DNA of 64,000 nucleotides from Ophiodon elongatus (taxonomy: Eukaryota > Chordata > Actinopteri > Perciformes > Hexagrammidae), in contig JACSYO010002116.1 of assembly GCA_016806645.1 (NCBI GenBank), positions 557,501-621,500 of the forward strand, in the 5' to 3' direction. How positions within the stretch are numbered: the stretch's first letter is position 1; each line of letters starts with the position of its first letter. The position numbers were made by a program, and so were the translations under genes. The notes under the pieces were generated by a model. That model was not told the origin of the DNA, made no database searches, and saw only the letters and a program-made list of their open reading frames with translations. This document shows, piece after piece, positions 27,200 to 38,200 of this stretch.

Positions 27200-29253
27200 G
27201 CACACACACACACACAATGTTAAGCTTCCGTCCTTGCTCTAGTGTGCCTTTACTAGGAGAATACAGCGATGTGTCTCTCTCGGTAGGTCCCTCGTCTCTC
27301 AGGAGCAGGAGGGATCAGCTCGCAGCTCCAGGCAGCGCAGCATCAGCAGCGCTCCAGCCAGGTACGAGCTCCTTACTCTTCTGTACCTCCACAGCTTCTG
27401 TTAGCCAACACACTACAGCACATGGTTGAAAGATGAAGATCTCATAACTGGAAAGTCTGGTCATACTGCACTTCTTGGATTCACACACACGAAAAAGTCA
27501 TGTTAGAAATTGTGTTAGACTGAAATCAAATAAATAAAGACTTCACGTATCACATACAAAGGGTAGTATTCACATTAAATGAAAACACTGTATGCAACAT
27601 ATTCAAATTCAAGATTTAGTAAAAAATACATCCGTACATGCCAAATAGTTGCATTTCCAAATTACTACAAATATAGTGCCCATCTGAAAAATGAAGTGAC
27701 TATAATTTAGTTGTGTTATGTTTCGCAGTAAAACCCCTGATTACATGTGACTTATGAATTGAGTTGATTACCACTACTTAGTTTTAAAATTCATCCAAGA
27801 AACAATTCCACAGCTGATGGCCAAAGCATGTGATTATAGTGTATTATTAACTACAAGTTATTCTCAGACACAGCCTGCTGTCTCTGATAATTGTTTGTGC
27901 ATGAGCTTGTTTGTGTTTTGCGCTCCCATCTCAGGGTTTACTGTACACTACTGTCTTTCCCCAGGTCTCCTCGTCTTCGTCCACTCTCAGCTTGCTGTTT
28001 GGGAAGCGTAGTTTCTCCAGTGGCCTGGTTATCTCTGGGCTGTCCGCTGCTGAAGGGGGCAACACCACCGATACACAGTCCTCTTCGAGCGTCAACATCG
28101 CCATGGGGCCCTCGCACAGGTCCAGCAGCAGAGCCACACAGGTAGGGAACAAACCAACTGGTAGACATGCAAAGTCCCGGCCTCTTTATGCACAAGCTGC
28201 AGCCTCCTTATACAGAATGCCGTCCTCTCATTACAAGCTTCACTCGAGCCTGCAGGACTGCATACAGAACAAGATGGGGCTTCATATTTAGTGTCCAGAC
28301 ATGAGAGTGGTATTGATCGTCACATCTAACTCTTAGCATGAAAGCAAATAAGCGCGTTTCCAAAAATGTCAAACTTTGCTTTTAATAAGTATTTGAAACC
28401 ACGGACAGATCATCATGAAATATGCTATAAGCACATTTATGCTTCCCAGTGAAAGAACTTAAGGTAGCATGAAGCCTGTAGCTCAAAATCTAATTTGCAG
28501 AGGGGATCAGCCCTCTGGATGAAATGTACATTTTTATGCTCCATAATATAAAAATATTAATGTAGTCTGTTGCTTGTTCAATACGACACTTTTAATGGGA
28601 ACAGGCGGCAACCACCGAGTCTGAAAATGAAGTGAGACTGAAGCCAATGCGGAAGAGCCTTAAAGTTGTATTATTTTTAATGGTTAGCAGGGGGCGACTC
28701 CGCTGGTTGCAAAAATAATTCTTATTGTATAGAAGTCTATGAGAAAATGAGCCTATATCTCACTTGATTTATTACAGGAGGTTTCAAGTGTTGATTTTGT
28801 AAATTATGGTCCCATTTAGAGTAAAATAGACCACAAAGCAGGGTATGCTTTAGAGTGTGGCTTCCTTATGATTGACAGGTCGCTACCACGCGTTGTCTAG
28901 TCTGGTAGTTGTCCATGTTTTCATTTGAAAACGTTAACCCTTTCACAGTGAGTTTTCAGCTTGTGAAACTTAATTGTAAGATTTTGGTCGCCTACAAATG
29001 TAAGAACAGTATATACTATAAACAAAGAATATTTCTCTAATGTGGCTGTTCCTTGCCTCCTCTCTTTCTACCTTCTCAGTGGACATCAGAGCCATATGAG
29101 AGTATAGATGCGACCTACTCCAACGCAGCCATCACGTTGAAAGATGGTGTGCAGTCAGGTGACCGAGGCTGTAGCCAGGGATTAGATGAGACCCAGGAGG
29201 ACTCAGCATCTGTCTCAACAGCTCCGGAGGCGACTGAACAAAAGACTGTCTGA
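1..29253 (+). CDS. pcnx2: Pecanex-like protein 2, 40 exons, 5' end outside window
   Basis: Multi-pass membrane protein of the pecanex family; the fly founder acts in Notch signalling and the ER, and the vertebrate PCNX2 role is little known. Exons: 1-71, 1461-1663, 2402-2519, 2639-2720, 4579-5069, 5187-5381, 6176-6658, 6747-6921, 7958-8108, 8209-8351, 8908-8986, 9249-9384, 10057-10199, 10675-10828, 11149-11181, 12112-12283, 12388-12498, 12959-13050, 13415-13524, 13905-14013, 14466-14558, 14693-14843, 15506-15647, 15806-15983, 16695-16803, 16897-17026, 18390-18448, 18670-18885, 19006-19259, 20293-20526, 21606-21709, 22571-22715, 22901-23131, 24092-24249, 24479-24595, 26137-26315, 26949-27115, 27287-27361, 27965-28141, 29080-29253. 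Every junction is GT-AG and phase-compatible, giving 2113 residues with no internal stop. The remembered human PCNX2 is about 2.1 thousand residues. PCNX2 rather than PCNX1/3 is chosen from SKSDLEAKEGQIPNESNFLE (exon 8) and LFGKRSFSSGLVISGLSAAE (exon 39). Exon 38 is the least certain. Confidence 0.93.
6076..6165. repeat. (TG)45 microsatellite abutting pcnx2 exon 7
   Basis: About 90 bases of uninterrupted TG. It ends 10 bases before the exon 7 acceptor boundary (exon starts at 6176). Confidence 0.97.
7510..7850 (+). mobile_element. Dispersed fish repeat in pcnx2 intron 8
   Basis: Contains 'ttagctctgtttttggtctccaccaactcc', 'gctaaatgctccactgtgttcaccagc' and 'gtagagctgagaggaacagcagagtc', segments I recall as recurring in percomorph genomes. 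The element class is unknown to me. Confidence 0.4.
9206..9242. repeat. (TG)n microsatellite abutting pcnx2 exon 12
   Basis: Uninterrupted TG run ending 6 bases before the acceptor of exon 12 (exon starts at 9249). Confidence 0.95.
12620..12740 (+). mobile_element. LINE 3'-end fragment in pcnx2 intron 17
   Basis: The words 'gccgctgtaacaatgtaaattcctcc' and 'gctgtgggactaaaggatc', followed by TTTTATTTGATCTTA, match the common fish LINE tail ending in repeated TTATC units. Confidence 0.5.
13357..13407. repeat. (TG)n microsatellite abutting pcnx2 exon 19
   Basis: About 50 bases of TG ending 7 bases before exon 19. A second interrupted TG tract (13534-13571) follows just after the exon 19 donor. 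Confidence 0.95.
15718..15754. repeat. Imperfect (TG)n tract in pcnx2 intron 23
   Basis: TG run broken by two GG steps, in the 158-base intron between exons 23 and 24. Confidence 0.9.
21198..21321. repeat. Long (CA)n microsatellite in pcnx2 intron 30
   Basis: About 120 bases of CA with a few CACG and CACC interruptions. Confidence 0.95.
22498..22535. repeat. (TC)n tract upstream of pcnx2 exon 32
   Basis: Pyrimidine repeat that also provides the long polypyrimidine tract before the exon 32 acceptor. Confidence 0.85.
24785..24870 (+). mobile_element. tRNA-derived SINE fragment in pcnx2 intron 35
   Basis: Contains ACCAAAAGGTCCCAGGTTCA, a box B-like tRNA T-arm, followed by 'gagggtccttgaataagatac', a sequence typical of teleost tRNA SINE bodies. 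Confidence 0.5.
27121..27216. repeat. (CA)48 microsatellite at the pcnx2 exon 37 donor
   Basis: Starts five bases after the exon 37 splice donor and runs about 96 bases, nearly filling the 171-base intron to exon 38. Confidence 0.97.
28290..28385 (+). mobile_element. Half copy of the foldback family, pcnx2 intron 39
   Basis: 'agacatgagagtggtattgatcg' and 'gcgcgtttccaaaaatgtcaaac' mark one arm of the element. A weaker copy lies at about 23480-23650. Confidence 0.5.
28560..28925 (+). mobile_element. Dispersed fish repeat in pcnx2 intron 39
   Basis: Contains 'atgagaaaatgagcctatatctcacttgatttatta' and 'ttatggtcccatttagagtaaaatagaccacaaagcagggtatgcttt', with 'attgacaggtcgctaccacg'. These are recurring segments of a common teleost element. 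Confidence 0.45.
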
Positions 29254-29264
29254 GAGAGGGACAA

Positions 29265-29298
<34 letters not shown>

Positions 29299-29495
29299 TA
29301 TGAGTGCCATTACTCGTGCCCATATACAGAGAGGACTGTATGAAACTTTACACATATACACAAACATACAGAGGATTGTATGAGAAAGCACCCATGCACA
29401 CAAACCTGCCTCTTCTCCTGTCCTCAGCATGTGGTCTCACCTTGTTGTCTGAATGTAAACAAGTCTGAAAACATGATCTTGGATCCGGTTGATGA

Positions 29496-29501
29496 AATAA
29501 A
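29496..29501 (+). terminator. pcnx2: pcnx2 polyadenylation signal AATAAA
   Basis: A canonical AATAAA lies 243 bases after the stop codon. It is followed within about 50 bases by a T- and TG-rich stretch (near 29505-29565) suited to a downstream element. The short 3'UTR contains a (CA)n tract at about 29270-29298. Confidence 0.75.
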
Positions 29502-29834
29502 GACGTTTTTAAATGAGGCTGCCTCTGGTCATGTCAACTATATTGTTTAAATGTGTGTGTTATGATGGGAGGTACACTTAGGATAATAACTTATTGTTAC
29601 TTGATTTCTCAAGGCACCATAGAAGAAGTGTTACCTGCATGGTTTTACCCGCTCTGCGAAAATGCCAAACATCCATATTTCACTTAAATCTTCCTGTATC
29701 AGTTCAAAGGATACAAAGTAAAAACCCTCCAATATAGTATCAGACAATGTTTTTGCTTTCCAGGATGATCCATTTATTGTTTGAGGCCAGCATGTGGTCC
29801 CTGTCTGTCTTTTGCTGCTGGACGGCAATAGATA

Positions 29835-30050
29835 CATTGTTGTACTGGTTGTAGACTTCCCAACACAGGACCAGGAGTTGGTTGGACTGAGACTGTTTGT
29901 ACATGAACCTTATATGAGGAGCAATGTGACGCACCTGCTCATAGAACTTTGAGGCTGGCATCCGAAAGTACTGTTGATGCTTCTCATCTCTTGCAGCAAC
30001 GTATTGTATTACCCGGCCCTGGTCCTATTCTCGTTAAGCGGTTGTACATT
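29835..30050 (-). mobile_element. Degenerate PIF/Harbinger-like transposase fragment
   Basis: The - strand reads RDEKHQQYFRMPASKFYEQV followed by RHIAPHIR. This resembles the start of Harbinger-type transposases, where an FRM...F..L...V.P.I pattern precedes the catalytic domain. The frame decays after about 70 codons and no DDE residues remain. It lies in the gap between the two genes. Family assignment is from pattern memory. Confidence 0.4.
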
Positions 30051-30959
30051 ATATTGTTTTTCTTCTTTTTCAGCCAAAAACAACAAACACAGGACCTCTT
30101 ATACGGTCATGTGGTCGCCATATCCTAATGCCGACGCGGAAAGTATAACTGAGGCTTAACTATGTCTGGTCCCATGCGGTTTGAGACTGTAATCTATTAC
30201 CTGGACAATAGGCTAGGCTAGGGGAGGGTACTAACACCAGGCATAGACACAAGAAACCAGAAAGTGGTGGAAAGTTAGGCTTACTACACGTCACAGAGTC
30301 TTAGAAAGGAAGCCTCTTCAGTTTCCCAAGCTAAAGAGAATATGACCATTTACAGGGAAAAGCCACAAGTAGACGATGCAGCTGAATCTCCTGACACCTT
30401 GACGACCAACGTATTATCCCTGAGACCTTTTGGCCTCTATTTAGAAATCTGAGCTTCTCACTCCTCCCCAAGGCAACGGAGGTGAGTGGGAGACATCTGC
30501 AGCACGCAGTCATACTATATAGCAGGATCAGACTATCGTCTCCTACTACATCTCATCCTAGCCTCGATCAAACAGTTGGCTATTCACAGGCTGGTTATTT
30601 ACAGACACATTTAGCCTGACAACACCTGGTGATTAAATTAAATGTGTTTAGATGTCCAGATAAGAAATATTAAGCGACTGAGTTGGGTCATTGGTTCACT
30701 TAGACAAGGAAATACTGAAGGGGCATGACAGCAGATCGATCAACCTGAATTTACGAAAGTTTCGGGAACACTCAAATTCAGGCAAGGTTGCAAAGTAATT
30801 CTTAGACATGTCTTTAAAACAAACAATTGTTTAACTTGATATAAATGCTTACAAACTTGTCAAAATTACAATCTAAACATACATCAAATTACATTGACAT
30901 GCATAGGATTTTAGTTTTCTATTCCCCAAAAAGGGGTGCAACCTTGACATTGTGCGGAG

Positions 30960-31210
30960 GTACCTGTAATCCTATGAGCCAGTCTGGTCTACTGGACACA
31001 TTCAAATTTTGACCTGATGTTGGAGCTAGATAAAAAGTTAAGGGATCACCAAAGTTATTACAATTCATCCTGAAAGGAAAGTGATTGTCTGTACCATTAC
31101 CAGATTATCAGATAGTTGAAGAGATACTTCAGTCAGGACCAAAGTAGAGGACTGACCAGACAACAGACCATCACTGCCATCCATGGAGCACCAGCATTTC
31201 CTTTTCATAG
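30960..31210 (-). mobile_element. Reverse copy of the 'GTTAGCATGCTAACA' repeat family
   Basis: Contains 'gatcaccaaagttattacaattcatcctga' and 'cagtcaggaccaaagtagaggactgacc', complements of the segments seen in the 58.5-kb copy. It occupies the gap between the two genes. Confidence 0.55.
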
Positions 31211-31416
31211 CGTAAAACTAATTTAGACTAATAAAAGTGTTGAGGAAATGCAGAGACCTTTTAGTTTTTTGAGTTGCAAGTGTCTCAAAATTAAATAATG
31301 CACCCTCACAGTACAATGTTAACACACACTGTGTATCTACAGGTTGTATCCTGATTATCTCCCACACCTCCAGTCAAAGAAAGACACACTCACATTTGGC
31401 AAAAATCTATTGAGTA

Positions 31417-31422
31417 TTTATT
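31417..31422 (-). terminator. Candidate distal RGS polyadenylation signal
   Basis: AATAAA on the - strand is followed about 25-40 bases downstream by GTGAGTGTGTCTTTCTTT, a good GU/U-rich element. It is the last strong signal before the intergenic repeats. Confidence 0.5.
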
Positions 31423-32186
31423 GTAAGTTGTTACATTAAGATTTCTTTCTCTAGCAGCACTATTTAAATTACAGATATTCAAGGGCAGTTACCATAGATT
31501 GGAGTTTTCTCTTAATGCAAGATGTCATTGTGTAAACAAAGAGAGAGACTGAACCGTACATCAAAATGTACCACAACTTAACACGCTGTTAACGTGACGG
31601 TGATTCATGTGACGTTAGATGCTGATGAACAACTTCTTTTGTGTCTTTTGAAATAAAGGAAGAAATAAAAAACAATGACTGAAATATACCTGTTATTAAA
31701 ATGAATTAAAATAGAACAAAACATGTTAGAAATAATGAACAGCTTTTTTTGTGACAGTAACAATTTCAGTTGGATCTGATATAGTTGCTTGTAATCCACA
31801 TCAGTCACGCTTCAACATTTTCAGTGCCTGTTTACAAAGTCTTCAGGTCTGTTGGTTACATGCCGATGAAGTAGATTATATGTGGATGATTCAGAGAGAT
31901 GACACAAAAACCCATAACAGCAATGTGAAGAGACAAATAAAACGTGTTTCGTGAGGAACATTTTGAGTCCAACAGAACAACATATTTTATATTCAGACAA
32001 CTCCTTTGACCCCTTCACATTGAAACAAAAGGTAGATTACAATTTTGGCACATTTTACGCATTGTTGTACTTCCTGGGACAGTTTCATTGACTAGTGTGT
32101 CAAGCAAATTCAACCTTGTTTTCATTTCTTTTTATTTTATTGTCTTATTTTACGTAGCTCAACAATTTTTTTTAATATATTTTTTT

Positions 32187-32575
32187 CAGGAATAGCTTGA
32201 CATTTGGGAAGTACCCTTATGCATTAGATATACCCTTATCCTTGTAGAGAGTTACATTAGAAGCCACTGTCAAGTCTGTACAATAAATACGAAGCTGGAA
32301 TCAGCAAAGGTTAGCTTAGCTTAGCAAAACGATTCTTTGAACCGTTATGAGATGACACATTAACCCACATACAACAATAAATAGATGTTTTTGCACTTTA
32401 TTTTTGTATGCATTAAGCAAAGGAGATAAATCAGTGAGCTTTAGTCTTGGCTAGCTAGTCCTAGCTAAGCTAAGCTAACTGACTGCTGGTTGTAGCTTCA
32501 TAGTTAGCGCACAAATATGAAAGTGGTATCAATCTTCTCATCATACTCTTGGCAAGGAAAATTTATTTTACAATT
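32187..32575. mobile_element. Foldback repeat with GCTAAGCTAAGC arms
   Basis: The left half reads 'ggaatagcttgacatttgggaag...' and later GGTTAGCTTAGCTTAGC. The right half reads GCTAAGCTAAGCTAACTGAC and then 'tgaaagtggtatcaatcttctcatc'. The halves are imperfect complements of each other, as in a widespread percomorph foldback (MITE-like) family. Confidence 0.6.
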
Positions 32576-35283
32576 TTACACAGCTACTGTAAATTTGTGA
32601 AGCAAGATGGGTCTTTAAGAAAAAAAATCCACATTTTCTCAACAAGACTTGGGTGTAAATATTTCTTTAATCTTGATTCTACTGTCCTCACAGTCAACAG
32701 TCACATGTGTATTGTATTATCATGCACAGATTGCCAACACCAACATAATTAAATGTTTCTCACAATGTAGCCAACAAATTACTTAATGCTCAGTGCTGTT
32801 GAATGTTTTACCAACTCTGTCTTAAATTACAGATTCACGTCCCTGTAAAATGAGGCTAGATGTGAAGAGTCCTTCCTGTGATATTCTACAACAGAGGATG
32901 ATGTTTCACCAATGTCGGACTGATAAGAGAGGAAAGTAATTTCAATGCTACAGTTAAGGGAGTAATGCATCTCAGGGCGCTTTAAAAGAGCAAATCTGAT
33001 CTTTTGGTGGCACAATGTCATTTTCTCATCTCAACATTTTAAATCTGTAACCTTGAGGTCGTATTTGCTTCATGTGGCAAAATAATAAATAATACATTTT
33101 ACTCCCCACTAACTTGTTGACCCTTAGTGAGCACAAGGACATTATTTTACCGGCCTTGATGTAAATAAAACAATTAGGGTCTCAGTCGTCATCAAGAGTT
33201 ATCAAGTAACCAGTGAAATAGTGAAAAGTTGAGCTCAAATGACAAAACCTTTGATTAAGAAGCCCACTGCACTATCACCGTCCTGGTAAAATTGCTCTGC
33301 AAGTCATGTATGTGGAAACAACCAACCATGGTCTATATTTGTTAATACAAAGAGGTTAATTTTATCATTCTGGCAATTCATGAGACACTCGAAACAAGAA
33401 TTAAGAACCATAACCGTCAATATTAGTGAAACATACTAGAAGAAAAATATGAACCTCTCAAAAGAGTTTCTGATATTTTTAATTGTCTGCATACTGCAGT
33501 ACTTGAATACATACTCATACAGTATCGTTTATAGCAAATAACTGAATTATTTCATTTATTTAGCAAAAAGCATGCGGAATAGAAAAAATGTCACTTTTTT
33601 TAACCGCATAAAGTGACAGTAAAATTCTTTATATTGTCACCTGCCGATCATCTCTTGACGACTGTGATATCTACAACGGCATGACAAGAACCAAGAGGCT
33701 TAGGCATCTAAATCAATAAAGAGAAAAGTGATTGCCTAAAACTGTTGAAACCAACTTCAACCAGGTACCTGCACAAATATAATCTCTTTCCTAAAGTAGC
33801 ACAAACACCTCTGGAAGAGGTACAAAAAAGACAATATGAGGGTGTCAGTAGGAGGAACAAACATCAGTGTCATTTTTGCTGTAAAACGGGAACGTCTCTG
33901 CTTCAACTGCTATTAACAGTGTTGTATGTGTGATGTTACAGAGAGAGAAAGTGAGACAGACAGAGAGACACGGAGAAGACAGAAAGAGATCTTGAGGTCT
34001 GTTGTGAAGCTTAAAGAGGCACCAAATCCAACTGAGGAAACACACAAAGCAGGTTGAGTTTCAAACCAGCATCAGTCAATAAACCTCTTTCTTTAGCCCC
34101 GATACACTGTGAGGAATTGTGGACAAAAGATCTATACAACATCAACCCTTCTAGTCTCATTTCTGTCTCGGTTCGTGAGCTGAATTTTCTACAAATAATA
34201 AAAAAACAAATTATTAGACCTAAATCAACCCTCAACTCAAAGCTAAAAGTGGCCCTCAAGAGCTGAGTGAATGGTTTTGCAATTAACGTATTAACGACTT
34301 TTCTTACATCTTGCATTAGTTGAGTATTTAAAAAAAAACAAACAGTAAGCCCACTTTTGCTGATGTGTTCCTCATCAACGCTACTCTTTTAGCACAGTGA
34401 TAGTCTGACTGGATGTGGCTACAAAAAGAACAAGAAGTTGAAGAATAGAAAAATAAGTTGCTGTTGTTTGCTGACGACATGGTGCGAAACACATTTAATT
34501 ACAAATTCACACTGTGCAGTGTCCACTGAAAAACAATAAAATGTTAATTATTTCATTACGAGTGTTTATTTTTTTTATTTCATTAATGGATTACTGATGT
34601 AAAATGTGACTCACGTACAATATGGACAGTGCATATGCTCCAACTCAGCCCTTCAAAGTTAGACTATGCAACTTCTGAATGACAAATTAACAAAGCTTGA
34701 CTCTTCCAGATGAGAAGTTGAATTCATAAGCAGTAAAACGCACCTTTGCTCGATTTTATATTCTCATAGGTTTTTGCTTTGCAGTCTTACTTTGGTCGGG
34801 TGTGACTTTGCTCAGATCTCGTCCTTTAAATGACATTACTGGGTCAGTTTGCAGACTTTATGACTTGACTCTACTTGTTCTACTTTAAATAATGTTTTTA
34901 TCACTATCACCAGTGGCAACAATGGCCTTTGTTTTGCAAAAGTTACATAGTCTTGCTTTACAAATGACTAAATGTGACGGTGAACAACAAGGACAATTTC
35001 TGGGTGGCCTGAATATCTTATTTGCCTCACATGCTGGGGTGGATAACGATATCTGTCACAGAAAGTCATGATGAAGTTGCTCCTTAAATAAATTCCCCCC
35101 CCCTCCAGTTAGGAAATACTGCACAGGGTCAGCTACAAGTGTTGTAGCCTGAGCAATGAGTCTTTCTTGACAGTCAGTCAACGTTTTAGTCAGTCGCTTA
35201 ACAGTCAGTTGAGTTCCAGTCGTCTAAAATATCATCTTACCAAGACTCCAGCACACAGCCACATAATGTCAGACAACAACACA

Positions 35284-35289
35284 TTTATT
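35284..35289 (-). terminator. Candidate proximal RGS polyadenylation signal
   Basis: TTTATT on the + strand reads AATAAA on the - strand. Immediately downstream in the - sense comes TGTGTTGTTGTCTGAC and then TGTGGCTGTGTGC, a strong GU-rich element. A self-complementary AT tract (35350-35400) lies just upstream. Confidence 0.5.
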
Positions 35290-38200
35290 TGTTTTCAGCA
35301 AGGTTTCTTTTTTATCATCACGAAGGCATATACTATTTTTCTCTATATATTACTTGTTATATATAGAGATATATATATATCTATATATAGATATATATCT
35401 AAAATATTTATATAGAAACAAAAATAAGCGTACATTTTTGCTGAATAAGATTGAAGAATATCAGCAAAGGGCATTGTAAACCATGGTCCATCTAAAACAG
35501 GTGAAATGTATGGTAGTTCGCCCTTTCCCAACTCACCCACAGTAACAGATTTGCATAGGCAAAAATGGGATTAGCCCTTAGACAGTGGATTCCTGAATTC
35601 TTTATAGAGATGCAAAATCTAGTTCAGCTCAGCACAATTAAAACCAAACATACATACAAACAAAAAAATAATGTTGACTAGGCCAAGCTCTCTTTAACCC
35701 CTCTGGTCATATACATAGTCATTTTTCTGTGCACATTTTTGTTTACAGTGTTAGGCTTCAAGTAGATCTAAAAACAACTTTTACATTGACAACTAGATGT
35801 GAAATAAATTAACCAACATGAGAGGTAGTGAAAAGCCTACAGAGACGTTTGTTGTTGTTTTTTTTATACAAAGAAAAAAAAATGTAACGTGTCACTAAGG
35901 CCAAAGCTTCTCAATCCTCCTCCAGCCCATCAGGACAATTCAGCTCTCAACCTTTTTGCAGTCAATAAAACCCCAGCCACGTTCAGAAACCCACTCACTT
36001 GGAACCCATGGAAATTTAAAGACAAAACTCTAAACTCAGCGATGACACTACATCACTTCACATCATCATCATTGCTTGTAAAATCTACATTTGAAATGCA
36101 GTTATTAAAAATAAACAACAGTGTACTTTTCCCCACTGTGTAAAAGTCACAATAAATTAAGAAGAAAGGACGTAAGCCTGTCCCTCCCTGCAAAACACCA
36201 CTACCTGGGTTTCTGCTGTGTCTGTCCTCCCTGTAAACCCTGTAAAGTGCTCTTGGAGTTAGCACTGGGCAGAGACCTGCTGGCTTCTCTGCTCACACGA
36301 GGGACAGTTAGCTCCCCACGGTTGCGAGTATTTAATAAAGTACACACATCTCACAATTTATAAATGTAAACTTGGTTTAACTGCACCATAATTTAATTAT
36401 CTGGTTCTTGGTGAAACATTCTCGTGTTAATAACTGTGTGGACTCAGCAACAAGGAAACATAGCTGTACTGTGCAGAAGAGGGATTTGTCTGCAAGAGAG
36501 CCTTACGAGTGACCGACTTTCTTCTACTGAGTCAAAAAGTTACAAAGTTGTCCAAATACAACATCTAAAATGTTTCCAGGAAAGGAAATCTGCTCCAAGG
36601 AGTACGTTTGACAACTGATCCTTCAGTATCAGAATTGATTGATTACACTGTATTCTTAAGCTTCTGATCAACTGAGCGCATGCATGCACAGCTCTTCATT
36701 ACAGCAGCTAAGCGTCATCAATCAAGTCATTATGGGTATTAATGTAGTCTGCATGTGAGCACTGTATTGCCAAAGGATAAATATAGTATTTTTTCACTGA
36801 GGAACATTGCAAAACTGTTAGTGATTATTGGTTTAGACTTGCCTTCTTGACATTACAGTGGACATTTTACCAATTTATAACCAATACTTCAATCGTTTGT
36901 CGTAATATGATAGCCTGGTTTTGACATGGCAGCTTCATTGAGTTAGCATTTTAACACTGTAAGTGAATAAAAGTCTGGAGGAAAATTCAAAACCTCTATT
37001 TTCCATTGAGGCTCTAGCATTTCTTTTTTTTAAAGATACATTTCATAATCTGCATTCTTATTTAAGTCCTTGTGTAAAACTCACAAATGCTAACTAGAGG
37101 CAGCCAGTCTCTAGAATAATCCAACAGTGGCATTAAAACATTTTGAGTATTCTGAAAGGTGTTGCGGTTAGTAATCTATAAGATAAACTTCTGACAATTT
37201 AAAACCAATCTAACATAGTGGGACACAGCTTAAAAAAGACTCCGATCTATAATCACTAACTACATCCAATTGCACTTCAATAGTCTGCTAGACATCTTGC
37301 ACCGTCTACTCTGGAATTTAATCTAGACCAAACTTGGCACGTGAACTTCAGGTAGTTAAAGGAGATGGCAACATGGACGCTTACATTTATCATTGAGGAG
37401 TGGCACTGTTTCATTGACACTTTAATACTGCCACCAAACCAAGAGGTCAGCTATCCATCATGTTACACTATGATTATACTTGGAGGCCCAGTTAATTAAA
37501 CAACACAGCATATACTGCATTCATGCACTTTCTACTGCACATCCACAGGCCAGGAACAAAGTTAAAATGTTCACATCATCAAAAAACAAAATGTCCTTTT
37601 AAAAAATGTTAATGGGACATTTGGCAAGACCCCCTTTAAGGTTTTTTTTTCTACATTTTTCTGTTAAGTGTGTACCATACACACACACATAGCCATTATC
37701 ATCGCATGCTGTCAAAGTCGGATTAGAAAAACAAACCAGAGTGTGTAAGGGCTGGCAGTGGGATGGAGGATTAGCATGGCTAGCACAGGCATGCTGGCTG
37801 CTCGCCTACAGCATGCTGAAACCTAGTTGGCCTTGTTGAGAGGGCTAGCATGGAGCATGGCTACGCGTACGTCTTTGCTAGCCCAGTGTGGTAGCAGGTT
37901 AGCATTATTATAGCAACCCTCTTCACTAGCTCTGGTAAATAAAAGAAAGAGTGTCTTTAATGGGCAGTAGCTAACTGAAGGACTACCATACACTCTCCCA
38001 GCTCCATCTGCTGGAGAAACACACGTGCACCATAAAGACCGAGACTATACAGCCTGGTGACAAGTCACATCTGATATCGCTTCACAGCATCTTTGACATC
38101 ATGTTTGGCACCCGGGTCACTTGGCTGCAGCGCGATAGTGGACGTCTAACATCAGGGACCGTCATGTTACCTACATTCCTAAAGCTAAAGCCTCACAGAC

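Larger units (their letters stand above)
26137..29253 (+). other. pcnx2: pcnx2 exons 36-40: Ser/Thr-rich C-terminal tail
   Basis: About residues 1857-2113. Exon 36 begins with VRKDNLTSCNSGVNMEDVD, similar to the human PCNX2 stretch ending in GGNIEDVD. Exon 37 has QRPPVSSQSGPILDS and LVQRLSNSQLSFN. Exon 38 (75 nt) is Gln/Ser-rich and poorly constrained; it is kept because both splice sites and both phases fit. Exon 39 carries the PCNX2-specific block SSSTLSLLFGKRSFSSGLVI through DTQSSSSVNIAMGPSHR. Exon 40 ends in EATEQKTV and stops at 29251-29253. The tail is probably disordered. Confidence 0.85.
29520..31400. other. Gap between the convergent genes
   Basis: About 1.9 kb between the pcnx2 poly(A) signal and the distal RGS signal. 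It holds the Harbinger-like fossil and a reverse dispersed repeat; no other gene signal was seen. Confidence 0.6.
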
